A program made the translations under genes and the position numbers. This document shows positions 33,652-43,415 of a stretch of DNA of 64,000 nt, piece by piece. Source of the DNA: Smallanthus sonchifolius (taxonomy: Eukaryota; Streptophyta; Magnoliopsida; Asterales; Asteraceae); contig CM042032.1 in NCBI GenBank assembly GCA_023525975.1, positions 16,932,001-16,996,000 on the forward strand, written 5' to 3'. Under the pieces are notes generated by a model. That model saw only the letters and a list, made by a program, of their open reading frames with translations. It had not been told where the DNA came from and searched no databases. Numbering within the stretch: position 1 is the first letter of the stretch; each line of letters opens with the position of its first letter.

Positions 33652-34769
33652 TGTGACAATCCAGACTTTGCAGTTAGTTCTGTTAGAAATCCCGTTAAAT
33701 ATGTTGTTAAATCCTAACCCAGTTAACCCAATATTAAACCCGGGGGACTATTTCTGTCATTTCCTCAAACCCTAACTACAAGGACTAGTAATGTAATTAA
33801 CCAAAAACTCAATTTTGTTGACTTTTGGGGTCAAAATTGAGTGGATTCGTTCCTGTTGACTTTGCAAAGTCAAACTACAATGATTCTTGACACAAATTCG
33901 CATTCTTAACCGAATTATGTCCAAAAATTTGTAATCGTTATGCACGTTGATGTCATTAACAATCGTCATTAGAGCCTCAAACATCATTATTAATTCGAAT
34001 TAATCCCATTGTTGGGCATTAAACCCGTAACCGTCGAAACCCCCTAATTAGCGATCAAATTCACTCAATATGTTTGTTATTCTCACAAATTGAACACCTA
34101 CACATCTCAAACGAGTCTCAGAAAACCTCGTGCACACGTCAATTTAACCGGAGAAGGAACCAGAGGCACCGCGGACTAAGGCGATCGTAATCGGAGGTCC
34201 ATTTGGCCGAGCACCTTCAATCCGTATCCCATTCTGGTAAATGATCATTCCTTTAGCTTTGTTTTAGTGTCTAGATCATTAGCCCTATCACAATTGTGGC
34301 TTAAAACATCGATTTAACCATGAACTGATTCTAGGGTTCATCATGTTCACGGTTTAATCGAACACTACTCTAGACATGATCTCAATCCAATTAATTTTGA
34401 TGGATTGGTTCGTAAACAAATACCCTTTGAAAACCCTATGCTAATTTGAACATATAACATCGAATTTGTGGTGAACCGATTCTAGGGTTCATTACGGTTT
34501 GGGTTTAATCGAACATTGATCTGGACACAACCTCAATGCAATTAAACTTTATGAGTAGTTTCGCAATCCCTCAATCTGTATTAGCACTATGAATCCAACC
34601 CCAAAACATTATCAGATTAAATCAAATTGATCTCGTGTTATCTCTGATTGATATGATAATTTTCATTTGAGTCCCATGTAGAGTCGTTCAATGTAACTAA
34701 TGTCTGAGATCCTGGTTCGTCACTTCCCAAACGGTAAAACTCCGTTAGTTGAAATTTGGGGGTGTGACT
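33652..34769 (+). repeat. G4 5' LTR with internal deletion (1118 bp)
   Basis: Starts TGTGACAATCC and ends GGTGTGACT (last base A to T). Colinear with the 3' LTR up to about 34640 (GATCTCGTGTT), then jumps to the sequence at about 43288 (CTCTGATTGATATG), so about 1.67 kb is missing. It keeps a donor candidate CTG/GTAAAT at 34237-34238. Confidence 0.92.
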
Positions 34770-34771
34770 GA

Positions 34772-34790
34772 TTGGTATCAGAGCCGTTGG
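34772..34790 (+). promoter_or_regulatory. G4 primer-binding site
   Basis: TGGTATCAGAGCCGTTGG lies three bases after the 5' LTR, matching initiator-Met tRNA and the G2 site. Confidence 0.93.
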
Positions 34791-34864
34791 TTTTAGAGAA
34801 CTAGGATTGCATACTAGACTATAACCTCACACATTAGTTACATGTCATAAATCTTTGCAGGAAC

Positions 34865-35638
34865 ATGTCGTCAACTCCACCACCATCACCTAAAGCACCA
34901 GGACACGATGCACCTATCTTATCATCCCCGGAGCCCAAAAGGCGCCGGACTAGTTCTAGTGATTATTCGGTTGATCAGGGTGAACCGAGTAGCGCGCAAG
35001 CAACGAATCCTGCTCATAATTGGAATGCATACCCGCAAATGATCCAAAGGTGCATCGAGATGGGAAATGTTCCATCACCCTACTTTGGTTCCGCTTCCTC
35101 ATCATCTACCTTACCTAGCTTGCCCTGCACTATGGAACAAGCTTTTACAGCTTATGTATTTTACATTTCTAGGGAGTTGAGCATTGTGAAAGATGCTACT
35201 GATGAGATACCTAACATTCTGCAGCGAGAGACTCAAATAGAGGAGAACAAGGTAGGAATTGAGCTTTTGACTGCTGAGCTAGCAGTGACGGATCAGGTCC
35301 ATAATGTTTTGGTGGATCGGGTGACACATTTAGAGACGAGGGTAGAAACCTCGGATTTTGAGGTAGGAGGGATTCTGGAGAGAGTGGCTAATCTGGAAGG
35401 CTAGCTACAAGTAGCAAACCATGCTGCCAAGGGACTTCAAGAAAGAGTGACTCACTTAGAAGCCCAACTGCAAGCAACCTTATTCCCGGAAGACATTCCA
35501 CTTTCGGACGACGAGGAAGAACCTTTCGAGGAGGAGCCCTTCTAGGATGAACCCTTAGAGGAGGAGCCACCCGAGGAGGAACCGGTGGAGATCGATGATG
35601 CTCAATCATACGTTTCTTCCGATGACGAGGATGTTTGA
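34865..35638 (+). pseudogene. G4 5' accessory ORF ahead of gag (257 codons, two stops)
   Basis: Same position and nearly the same length as the G2 ORF (257 versus 252 codons), and the same ATGTCGTC start after an acceptor-like TTTGCAG (34854-34860). It has a Ser/Pro N-terminus with PKRRRTSSSD, an SPYFGSASSSSTLP segment, then a long heptad region (THLETRVE, LERVANLEG, LQERVTHLEAQLQA) and a strongly acidic Glu/Asp tail. TAG stops lie at 35402-35404 and 35543-35545; the rest of the frame is clean to TGA 35636-35638. Little direct identity to G2 beyond layout. Probable coiled-coil protein of unknown role. Confidence 0.72.
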
Positions 35639-35889
35639 TGATCTTCCTATTCTATCTTTCTTTTTCATTCATGTTTTGCTTATGTTATTTCTCTTTTCAA
35701 ACCTAGATGGGCAAGGTTGTTCCCATTCAATAAAAGCATGAGAAGTTTAATGTTTGAGTTATTTATTTTGTAGCCTTACATATTATTTAATTTTTAAAAT
35801 ATTAGATGTTGTATTTTCTTACTTGTACATAAATAATGTTTAATATGCGATATATTTCTCATTGTTTGTATTTGTGAATGTGAAGAATC
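35639..35889 (+). other. Gap between G4 accessory ORF and gag
   Basis: About 250 nt of T-rich sequence without a gene. It ends TTTGTATTTGTGAATGTGAAG just before the gag ATG at 35890, which could serve as a second splice acceptor. A comparable gap (11043-11283) exists in G2. Confidence 0.45.
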
Positions 35890-37165
35890 ATGTCAGGAAG
35901 AGGACGTGGAGGTCGTGCTGGCGGCCGGGGTACCATCAACATGACAGCAGCGGAGCTAGCGGGACTAATCAACGATAGTGTGGCTAAGGCTCTAGCATCA
36001 CATAATGCTATAGGTAAATGCTTAAACTATTGACTAATGAGGTCAATTCATCTCCTAAAAGCGCTTTTCTTAAGCTCTATAATCCCAATCCTATGTTATT
36101 TCTTAATCCAGGCCAGCAAAACCAGGAGAAACAGCAACCAGCATGCACATTTAAGACATTTATGGACTGTAAGCCCCACGCCTTTAGTGGAGCTGAAGGA
36201 GCTATCGGTCTGCTCTGTTGGTTCAAAAAAGTAGAATCAGTGATTGCCATGTGCAACTGCCCAGTGGCCAATCAGGTCAAGTTCGCTGCTGGAACTTTGG
36301 AGGGCCCGGCTCTCACGTGGTGGAACGCTCAGGTCCAGATGTTGGGTCTGGCCATGGAAAATGGACTCCCGTGGGAGGAGTTTAAGATGATGATGAATGA
36401 GGAGTACTGTCCTCGCGATGAAATTCAGAAGTTGGAAGGTTCTGATATTGAGTTGTATACCACACGCTCCCATGAGCTCGCTGCCATGTGCCCACATATG
36501 GCGACTCCAGATTACAAGAGAATTGAGCTGTATATTGGAGGTCTAGCGCCTCAAATTCAAAGTATGGTTACTTCGTCCAACCCTACTACCATCCAACAGA
36601 CGATCAGACTGGCTCACAAGCTAACCGATCAGGGGTGACACAAGGGACTTTACCCCTGAGAGGTTCGGTCTCTAAATCCACCGACAATCATAAACGCAAG
36701 TTTGATCATCACTCCAACACCCACTTCAACTCCAAAGGATCCCAGTTCAATCAACCCCAGCAGCAGGAGCGAAAGTTTGAGCCTGCTAAGAACTTCAATC
36801 AGACGACCGCCACATGTCAAAATCAAGGTAGTTATGCGGGGAGAGCCCCCAAGTGCAACAAGTGCAATTATCACCACGTCGGTGCTAGTAACCGTTGTCA
36901 ACGGTGTGGCAAGATGGGCCACGCTGCAAAAGATTGTAGAGTGGATCTTCAGAATAAGCAACCGTTCCGACCGCAAGGATCCACAAGGGGATGTTTTCAG
37001 TGCGGCAAAGAGGGACACATCTAGAGGGATTGTCCTCAGTAAAAGAGGAATGGTAATGGAAGCGGGAATGGAAACAAAAATGGTAACGGCAACAACAATC
37101 AAGGCAATAACAGTGGTGGCAATAATGCCAGTAATGGAGGGAATGGTGCGAAAGGACGAGCTTTC
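35890..37165 (+). pseudogene. G4 gag with intron-like gap
   Basis: Exon-like block 35890-36013 (MSGRGRGGRAGG ... NMTAAELAGLINDSVAKAL) is followed by a GT...AG gap 36014-36111 containing stops. The frame resumes at 36112 with the gag domain (CTFKTFMDCKPHAFSGAEGAIG). The gap is phase 1, as in G2. A frameshift follows near 36636. CCHC knuckles are CQRCGKMGHAAKDC and CFQCGKEGHI then a stop (TAG 37022-37024; TGG likely); a TAA is at 37040-37042. The Asn/Gly-rich linker leads to protease. Confidence 0.87.
36014..36111 (+). other. Putative gag intron in G4 (phase 1)
   Basis: 98-nt segment GTAAATGCTT ... TTAATCCAG with in-frame stops. A TTCTTAATCCAG pyrimidine-rich end precedes the gag domain. Position and phase match the 72-nt gap in G2, while the sequences are not obviously alike. 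Confidence 0.62.
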
Positions 37166-37713
37166 GTGCTAGGATCTGGGGAATCTCGTTATGATCATAA
37201 CGTGGTCATCGGTAAGTTTCTCTTAAATAATTACTTTGCTTCTGTCCTTTTTGAAACTGGTGCTGATAGAAGTTTTATATCTAGAAAACTTAGTGATATG
37301 ATAAAAGGAACTCCAACTCTGTTAGAAGCTAAGTATATAATAGAGATCGCTGATAGCCAAATAATTGAAGCAACCCACATTCTTAAGGGTTGCAAGCTAG
37401 AGCTAGCTAGTTATAAACTTGATATCGACCTTATGCCGGTCACACTTGGTAGTTTTGATGTAATTGTCGGCATGGATTGGTTATCTAAAAACCAAGCTGA
37501 AATCATCTGTCGAGAGAAAATTGTTTGAATTCCTCTACCGAGTAGAGAAACCCTTTTAGTTCAGGGCGAAAAGGTTGGTGTAGTCATGGGCATCATATCC
37601 TTTATGAAAGCACAGAAATGCCTTCGAAAAGGGCATACTGCTATTTTGTCCCTCGTTGCTGAGCAGCCGTCAGAAGAGAAGAAGATTGATGATATTCCCG
37701 TCGTTCGTGATTT
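37166..37713 (+). pseudogene. G4 protease
   Basis: Begins near the end of gag. The active-site region reads LFETGADRSFIS, so the catalytic DTG has become ETG, an inactivating change in aspartic proteases. Then come FDVIVGMDWLSKNQAEIIC and a TGA at 37526-37528 (CGA likely). The frame continues to KIDDIPVVRDF, with a frameshift near 37715 before RT. Confidence 0.87.
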
Positions 37714-38689
37714 TTGGAAGTATTTCCCGAAGATTTTCCTGGTCTGCCACCACACCGTCAAGTCGAATTCCAAATCGATCTAGCACCTGGAGTGGCACCG
37801 ATCGCTCGGGCACCTTACAGACTGGCACCTAGTGAATTGCAAGAGCTATCTACTCAGTTACAGGAACTGTTGGATAAAGGTTTCATCCGACCTATCTCAT
37901 CGCCATGGGGAGCTCCAGTCCTGTTTGTCAAGAAGAAGGAAGGAACTTTCCGTATGTGTATCGACTACCGTGGGCTAAATAAAGTCACAATCAAGAATCG
38001 TTATCCTTTGCCTCGCATAGATGATCTATTTGATCAATTCCAAGGATCTAGTTTCTATTCCAAGATAGATCTTAGGTCCGGCTACCATCAATTGAGAGTC
38101 CGAGATGAAGATATCTCTAAGACTGCTTTCAGGACAAGGTACGGCCACTATGAATTTATGGTCATGCCTTTCGGATTAACCAATGTACCTGCGGTATTGA
38201 TGGACCTCATGAACCGTGTGTGTAAGCCATACCTTGATCAATTTGTCATCGTTTTCAACGACGACATTCTCATTTATTCCAAGAACAAGGAGGAACATGA
38301 GGAACATTTACGTTTAATCCTAGAATTACTTAAAAGGGAGCAACTGTATGCTAAGTTTTCCAAGTGTGATTTCTAGATCCGGGAAGTTCAATTCTTAGGA
38401 CATGTGGTTAACGAGAAAGGAATACATGTCGATCCATCAAAGATTGAAGCCATCAAGAATTGGGCAGCACCGACGACTCCGAATGAGGTGCGACAATTTC
38501 TGGGATTGGTTGGATACTACCGTCGATTCATCGAAGGATTTTCAAAAATTGCACAACCCTCACCGCCTTAACTCAAAAGGTTAAAGCCTACAATTGGGGC
38601 GATAACCAAGAGTCAGCATTTCAGCATCTTAAACAGAAACTTTGCAGTGCACCTATTCTAGCTCTTCCGGAAGGTACGGATGATTTTGT
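37714..38689 (+). pseudogene. G4 reverse transcriptase
   Basis: EVFPEDFPGLPP, WGAPVLFVKKKEG, MCIDYRGLNKVTIKN (usual RELN reads RGLN), KIDLRSGYHQLR and the active site FNDDILIYS, with both aspartates kept but the Ile before them changed to Asn. TAG 38374-38376 (TGG likely), then the continuation in the same frame (REVQFLGHVVNEKGIHVDPSK), and frameshifts near 38560 and 38688. Confidence 0.9.
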
Positions 38690-40528
38690 ATGTATTGTGA
38701 CGCATCTATTAGGGGTTTGGGTTGTGTATTAATGCAACGAGAAAAGGTAATCGCATATGCTTCGTGTCAACTAAAAATTCATGAGAAAAACTACACCACT
38801 CATGACCTAGAGTTGGGAGCTGTAGTTTTCGCACTTAAGATATGGAGACACTACTTGTATGGTACCAAGTGCACCATCTACACCGATCACAAGAGTCTAC
38901 AGCATATCTTCGAGCAGAAAGAGCTGAACATGCGACAACGTCGTTGGGTCAAGCTTTTGAATGATTATGACTGTGCGATCCAATATCATTCGGGTAAAGC
39001 TAACGTTGTAGCTGATGCCCTAAGTCGAAAGGAAACCAAGCCCAAACGAGTTCGAGCATTACAGCTTACTATTCACCCCGGACTACCTGACAAAATCCGT
39101 AGTGCTCAACTTGAAGCCCTGAAAGAGGAAAATCTACAGCTGGAAGGTACACGCGGTATGGAAGCACAACTCGAGGTCAAGTCTGACGGTATTCGCTACT
39201 TCGCAGAGCGAATTTGGATTCCTGTGTATGGGAAATTAAGAGAACTAGTCATGGATGAGGCGCACAAATCCCGATACTCTATTCATCCAGGTTCTGACAA
39301 AATGTACCACGACCTTAAGGTGTTATATTGGTGGCCAAAGATGAATGCTGATATAGCCACCTATGTAAGCAAGTGCCTGACTTGCTCAAAGGTCAAGGTG
39401 GAATATCAAAAGCCTTTTGGTCTACTGCAACAACCAGAAATCCCAATGTGGAAATGGGAGCAAATCTCTATGAACTTCATAACCAAATTACCCAGAACCC
39501 CCAGCGGATGCGATACCATTTGGGTGATCGTAGATCGCTTAACAAAATCTGCGCACTTCCTTGCAATCAAAGAAACCGACAAATTGGACAAGCTTACTCG
39601 TATTTATTTGAAAGAAGTAGTATCTCGGCACGGGGTGCCAATCTCTATCATTTTGGATCGTGATGCACGATTCAACTCTCGTTTCTGGCAATCGTTACAT
39701 AAAGCTTTAGGCAAGCGTTTAGACATGAGTACAGCTTATCACCCGCAAACTGATGGCCAGCCACAACGTACTATTCAAACTCTGGAGGACATGCTACGAG
39801 CTTGTGTGATTGATTTCGGTAACACATGGGAGTCTCACCTACCGTTAGTGGAGTTCTCCTACAACAACAGTTATCACACTAGCATCAAGGCAGCTCCAAT
39901 TGAAGCGCTATATGGACGGAAATGCCGTTCTCCTATTTGTTGGGCCGAGGTTGGGGATAGTCAACTTACAGGTCCTGAACTCATACTTGAAACTTCTGAG
40001 AAAATCGTTCAAACTAGAAACCGTATGGCAGCAGCTCGTGATCGTCAAAAGAGCTATGCCGATAAGCATCGTAAACCGTTAGAATTTCAAGTAGGGGATA
40101 TGGTCTTGTTAAAAGTTTCACCTTGGAAGGGTGTCATTCGTTTTGGGAAAGGGGGCAAACTGAATCCTCGTTATGTTGGACCATTCAAGATATTGAAAAG
40201 AATCGGGCCAGTAGCGTACCAACTGGACCTACCTGAAGGACTTAGTGGTGTACACAACGTCTTTCACATCTCGAACTTGAAGAAATGTCTAGCAGACGAG
40301 TCACTCGTGATTCCTCTTGAAGAACTACACATTGATGAACAGTTGCGTTTCATCGAAGAACCCGTGGAAATTATGGATAGGGAAGTCAAAACGTTAAAGC
40401 ACAGTAAAATTCCTATTGTCAGAGTTCGTTGGAACTCGAAACGCGGATCGGAATTCATGTGGGAACGCGAGGAGCAGATGATGCGCAAATATCCTAATCT
40501 GTTCAAGCACTCCGCATCAAATTCTTAA
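38690..40528 (+). pseudogene. G4 RNase H-integrase-chromodomain, open but active site altered
   Basis: 612 open codons. RNase H: YCDASIRGLGCVLMQ and THDLELGAVVFALKIW. The HHCC finger is intact (AHKSRYSIHPGSDKM, CLTC). In the integrase core the usual MDFITKL reads MNFITKL (about 39472) and the usual GQSERTIQ reads GQPQRTIQ (about 39754), so the first Asp and the Glu of the D,D,E triad are lost. The middle Asp (LDRDARF) remains. The GPF module and chromodomain-like tail (VRVRWNSKRGSEFMWERE ... YPNLF) close the frame. The annotation is inactive despite a long open frame. Confidence 0.93.
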
Positions 40529-40631
40529 GGTACTATTTAATTTTCGGGACGAAAATTCTTTCAACTAGGGGATGATATGATATCCCGGAAAAAAAAATTT
40601 CGGGACAAAAATTCTTTCAATTAGGGGATGA
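40529..40631 (+). promoter_or_regulatory. G4 3' untranslated part with duplicated purine tract
   Basis: A unit of about 35 nt (TTTCGGGACGAAAATTC then CTAGGGGATGATATG) occurs twice, at about 40543-40577 and 40596-40631, separated by an A-rich stretch. The second copy, AATTAGGGGATGA, abuts the 3' LTR and is the expected polypurine tract. Confidence 0.7.
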
Positions 40632-41849
40632 TGTGACAATCCGGACTTTGCAGTTAGTTCTGTTAGCAATCCCATTAAATATGCTGTTAAATCCTAACCC
40701 GGTTAACCCAATATTAAACCCCTGGGACTATTTCTGTCATTTCCTCAAAACCTAACTACAAGGACTAGTAATGTAACTAACCCAAACTCAATTATGTTGA
40801 CTCTTGAAGTCAAAATTGAGTGGATTCGTTCCTGTTGACTTTGCAAAGTCAAACTACAATGATTCTTGACTCAAATTCGCATTCTTAACCGAATTATATC
40901 CAAAAATTTGTAACCGTTATGCACGTTGATGTCATTAACGATCGTTGTTAGAGCCTCAAACATCATTATTAATTCGAATTAATCCCATTGTTGGGCATTA
41001 AACCCGTAACCGTCGAAACCCCCTAATTAGCGATCAAATTCACTCAATATGTTTGTTATTCTCGCAAATTGAACACCTACACATCTCAAACGAGTCTCAG
41101 AAAACCTCGTGCACGCGTCAATTTAACCGGAGAAGGAACCAGAGGCACTGCGGACTAAGTCGATTGTAATTGGAGGTCCATTTGGCCGAGCACCTTCAAT
41201 CTGTATCCCATTCTGGAAAATGATCATTCCTTTAGCTTTGTTTCAGTGTCTAGATCATTATCCCTATCACAATTGTGGCTTAAAACATCGATTTAACCAT
41301 GAACTGATTCTAGGGTTCATCATGTTCACGGTTTAATCGAACACTACTCTAGACACGTTCTCAATCCAATTAATTTTGATGGATAGGTTCGCAAACAGAT
41401 ACCCTTTGAAAACCCTATGCTAATTCGAACATATAACATCGAATTTGTGGTGAACCGATTCTAGGTTTCATCACGGTTTGGGTTTAATCGAACACTGATC
41501 TGGACACAACCTCAATGCAATTAAACTTTATGGGTAGTTTCGCAATCCCTCAATCTGTATTAGCCCTATGAATCCAACCCCAAACATTATCAGATTAAAT
41601 CAAATTGATCTCGTGTTCATAATCTTGGGTTTCGGTGTTTCAAACAAGAATTAATCGACCCAGACTTGATGTTTTTGCAATTAATTACACCCACCGGCTC
41701 GCAATACAGAGATTAACAAAACCCCCAAACCCTATGGTCAATCGTGAATCGAAATCGTTGAATTTAGGGGTGGTTTGGACATGGTTCGCGATTAGGGATG
41801 ATCACATTGGTGTCGTGTATGTTCAAACCAAACTGGTCCGGGATTTGTT

Positions 41850-41925
41850 GCGATTACCCGAGCGGGTGGAATGATTAAAGCTTGGTGTTGGTGTGGATGA
41901 GACCCGGGTTCGAACCCCACCCACA
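41850..41925 (+). other. tRNA-like module in G4 3' LTR
   Basis: T-arm/B-box-like GACCCGGGTTCGAACCCC at 41901-41917, with GAGCGGGTGGAATGATTAAAG upstream resembling a D-arm. It has the same orientation relative to the element, and the same order (before the AT-rich palindromes), as the modules in G3. Not an intact tRNA gene. Confidence 0.5.
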
Positions 41926-41959
41926 GTTTTATTTATTTTGACCACTTTTTGAGATATAT

Positions 41960-42410
41960 TTTTATATAAAATAATTCCTATATTATTTTAATAACATATA
42001 AATATGTTTTAGCCTTGAAAACCATCGGTAGGCTCGAATTTGGTTTGTAACCCATTTTCATTATAAATAACCACTTTTAAAATAATATATTTATATTATT
42101 TTCAAACCTCGACTCCGAATAAATAATTTTCAACCTGTGACTCCAATTAAAAATAATATATGTTTATATATTATTTTCACCATATTTATAAACCTTAAGA
42201 GATGTTTTCAAACTAATAAATAATGTAATTATTTATATTATTTACCAACGTTTATATCCTTGAATAAAAATAATATATTTATTATTTTTGCCATGATATT
42301 TAGTAAATGTGAAATCATCTAAACTTAAAAATAATATATTAACTTATATTATTTTCTTAAGCCATTATTATAGGCACAAACGTACGAATTTATGTATTTA
42401 TTTATATTAT
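41960..42410 (+). repeat. AT-rich palindromic block in G4 LTR
   Basis: About six or seven units of the type AAAATAATATAT ... TATATTATTTT (near 41966, 42084, 42140, 42222, 42266, 42330, 42390), each about 25-30 nt, separated by unique GC-richer spacers such as CAAACCTCGACTCC. The alternation with non-AT spacers argues against plain low complexity, but chance palindromes in AT-rich DNA are possible. Confidence 0.6.
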
Positions 42411-43415
42411 TCGTTTTTAACGTTCGACACGTAACACTTTGATCTTAATTATTATATTAAGAAATATATATTTTCGTAGACACGTTCGTCTACTCTTGGT
42501 TGTTAGAGCGTTTCTGTAGGACGTTTCTCATTCCGTGTCGTTGTCACAATTCCCATTTTATCCCTAATTTATGTGTTTATAATTTTAGGGCATATGTAAG
42601 TCGTTTGAGACTTACACTCGTGGTCCCAACTTATCTCTTGTGTGATACTACCTACAACGTAACGCATGTGAGTTTTCACGGCCCCTTTTTACTGTTTTAA
42701 ACTGGGGGAGAAAACATGTCGTAAATTCTTTTTGATTCTTGTAATTCATATATGATATCATTTGTATGACTATGCGTATACATTATCCTTTAAGTCCTCA
42801 CATCGGACCGTTAATATGAACATAGCGAGGTAAGTTGAGTAGTACTACTAGGTTTGACAAACCTCACCCGCGTTAGTCGCGCTAACTCGATTGGAGGTCG
42901 AACGGGTGCAGTATTGACCTAAACATGCAACATGATGGTGGGAGGCATATAAACAGTCAGTTGTCGGTTGCGAGCGCATTAGTTAACATGTTTATGGGTT
43001 AGCTACCTATTGATTTATATATTGAATGTACATTAATCTGTTAAACGCTTCTATAAATTGAAACCTGTGAACTCACCAACCTCGTGTTGACATTTTCTTA
43101 CATGTTTTTCTCAGGTCGCTTAAGATAAGGCACAGGTGCACACAATAGGACATGCATGGAATTCTGCCTATGATTTCTGTTTATTTAAACTGTTTGGTCT
43201 ATTTTAAATTTGTGTTTGGTTTGGACTTTTGGACTATTTTGGGCGCGTGTGTTTTGCGCATTTATTTTCTTTACGCTTCCGCATTAACTCTGATTGATAT
43301 GATAATTTTCATTTGAGTCCCATGTAGAGTCGTTCAATGTAACTAATGTATGAGATCCTGGTTCGTCACTTCCCAAACGGTAAAAATCCGTTAGTTGAAA
43401 TTTGGAGGTGTGACA

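Larger units (their letters stand above)
33652..43415 (+). mobile_element. G4: Ty3/Gypsy Tekay-type element
   Basis: Plus-strand element with 5' LTR (33652-34769, internally deleted), primer site, accessory ORF, gag with a phase-1 intron-like gap, protease, RT, RNase H, integrase, chromodomain, purine tract and full 3' LTR (40632-43415). Flanking 5-mers AATGT (33647-33651) and AATAT (43416-43420) are a target duplication with one mismatch. Removing the element restores the C2 gag codons after the zinc knuckle. Several stops and frameshifts, and two integrase active-site changes, make it dead. Confidence 0.94.
40632..43415 (+). repeat. G4 3' LTR, full length (2784 bp)
   Basis: TGTGACAATCC ... 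GGTGTGACA. It holds about 1.67 kb missing from the 5' copy (about 41616-43285). The donor site seen in the 5' LTR is changed here (CTGGAAAATG near 41217). It contains a tRNA-like module (41850-41925), an AT-rich palindromic block (41960-42410) and, near 43060-43115, a stretch resembling the G2 LTR (AACTCACCAACCTCGTGTTG), showing distant kinship of these LTRs. Confidence 0.93.

Noticed and set aside
41635..41874. Host exon in 41635-41874
   Set aside because: Lies within the G4 3' LTR; open by chance and absent from the 5' LTR through deletion.
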